Assembly (NCBI GenBank): GCA_964023275.1
Contig: OZ029927.1
Coordinates: 7,767,062-7,831,061 of the forward strand
DNA length: 64,000 nucleotides
From: Norana najaformis
Lineage: Eukaryota; Annelida; Clitellata; Crassiclitellata; Hormogastridae
Direction of reading: 5' to 3'
In this document: piece by piece, positions 63,240-64,000 of the stretch
How the letters are laid out: every line of letters begins with the position of its first letter
Position numbering within the stretch: the stretch's first letter is position 1
Position numbers and translations under genes: made by a program
Notes under the pieces: model-generated
Seen by the model: only the letters and a program-made list of their open reading frames with translations
Told to the model about the DNA's origin: nothing
Database searches by the model: none

Positions 63240-64000
63240 TTACTATTAGTAACTTCTATCGCATAAGTGTCTAACGTACAATGCATCAACCAACGGCAAA
63301 TCGATTGCATGCATAATAGCGCAATATGCACCACTATGTGCTGAAGATCTGTATATCTGGATATGAGATGTGAGGTAAGTGTATGGGAACAACTCATCCA
63401 CGGTCAGTCTGCTCAGTCGGAACAAACCCACAATCGTTGAATTACAGACCCTAACAAATAGACCACTGCAATAACAAACAGACCATCACTTTACCAGGAG
63501 TTCAATAAACTAACTAACAAAACATCAAAAACTGCTGTCAGATTTTCTAAAGTTTTACAGAGGAAGCCTCATATTTACAGTTTTTGACAGTTCACTTCCG
63601 GATTCCATGATCTTCAGGCAGAGTGGAATGATTTCAGTGGTCAGAAGGAAATTAATGACTTCCTGTTCATCCGTCTACAAAACCAATCATCACCTTCACC
63701 AATCAGATGCAGACACATCTGCACAAACCAGAAGTCAAGCTACAGTGAGCAAGTGAGTAAGTGAGTTGAGTGACCTGACATTTTAATGTCATTCAGTTCT
63801 AACTTAAGACTGACAGATCAGGGCTGCAAATTGCAAAGCTCCTTCAGACCATCCCCTGAAAACGCTCAAGAACCCAACACAAAAAATGCCTCTGAGGATC
63901 AAAGATTTCACCATCATTTCCTGACCCAGCCATTCTTCTCGGTGCCTTGTTATGCCCAATGCTTTGCTCATGTCGAGTCCATTTATGCCTCTGTTTTTAT
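63240..64000. other. CNOT9 intron, LINE/SINE remnants
   Basis: 63245-63300 is an ATTAG-group LINE end (minus). 63395-63470 has a SINE-like piece with CCCACAATCGTTGAATTACAG. 63720-63900 repeats the AGTCAAGCTACAGTGAGC... words of the ATTAG group. No CNOT9 exon is visible up to the edge. Confidence 0.45.

Overview
The window is animal nuclear DNA. Its genes are split by GT-AG spliceosomal introns, and the spaces between and inside them are packed with short retroposons and microsatellites. The gene set (a MyoD-type myogenic bHLH factor, a tetraspanin, a Pez/PTPN14-type phosphatase, the ciliary factor DAW1 and CNOT9) points to a bilaterian. The abundance of tRNA-derived SINEs and of 5'-truncated CR1/L2-like and RTE-like LINE ends suits a marine invertebrate such as a lophotrochozoan or invertebrate deuterostome, but the species cannot be named from sequence alone.

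Layout. 1-1003: retroposon fragments. 1004-3613 (+): long single exon with the linker and complete C-terminal phosphatase domain of a PTPN14/PTPN21 homologue. 4.1-6.0 kb: decayed LINE coding remnants. 6.0-9.7 kb: SINEs and microsatellites. 9728-18284 (+): seven exons of a tetraspanin, lacking only a certain last exon. 18.3-23.9 kb: intergenic, with a retroposon that is a near-identical inverted partner of the one at 430-1003. 23965-34407 (-): complete 13-exon DAW1 gene whose exons join to exactly 415 codons plus stop. 35.5-36.3 kb (-): 5'-truncated LINE with an open reverse-transcriptase C-terminus. 36.3-46.3 kb: no recognised host gene; repeats, an 80-bp near-perfect palindrome and a possible homeodomain-site cluster near 39.7-40.0 kb. 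46.3-49.5 kb: about 3 kb of nearly continuous simple sequence (GTAT array, TAAA-type array, 17-bp minisatellite with about 40 copies, purine-strand microsatellites). 50.4-52.5 kb: LINE and SINE fragments and a 35-bp minisatellite. 52707-53919 (-): MyoD-type gene, first exon(s), with a reading-frame break at a GGA tract. 54-60 kb: retroposons. 60234-62400 (-): last three coding exons of CNOT9, which continues beyond the right edge.

The host genes do not form an operon or an obvious functional cluster: signalling phosphatase, membrane organiser, ciliary dynein assembly, muscle determination and mRNA deadenylation. The recurring theme is retroposition. At least five tRNA-derived SINE groups and several LINE 3'-end groups recur on both strands. 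Many share a GCGCTATA-like core near the 3' end followed by a family-specific short tandem tail, which seems to have seeded many of the microsatellites. I found no convincing new multi-gene system. The most unusual items are the altered WPD loop of the phosphatase, the MyoD frame break, the 80-bp palindrome, the over-represented octamer TAGGCCTA, and the shared-core/tandem-tail retroposon architecture. All exon structures were derived by eye from open frames, splice consensus and remembered family sequences. Repeat boundaries are approximate to about 10-20 bases.
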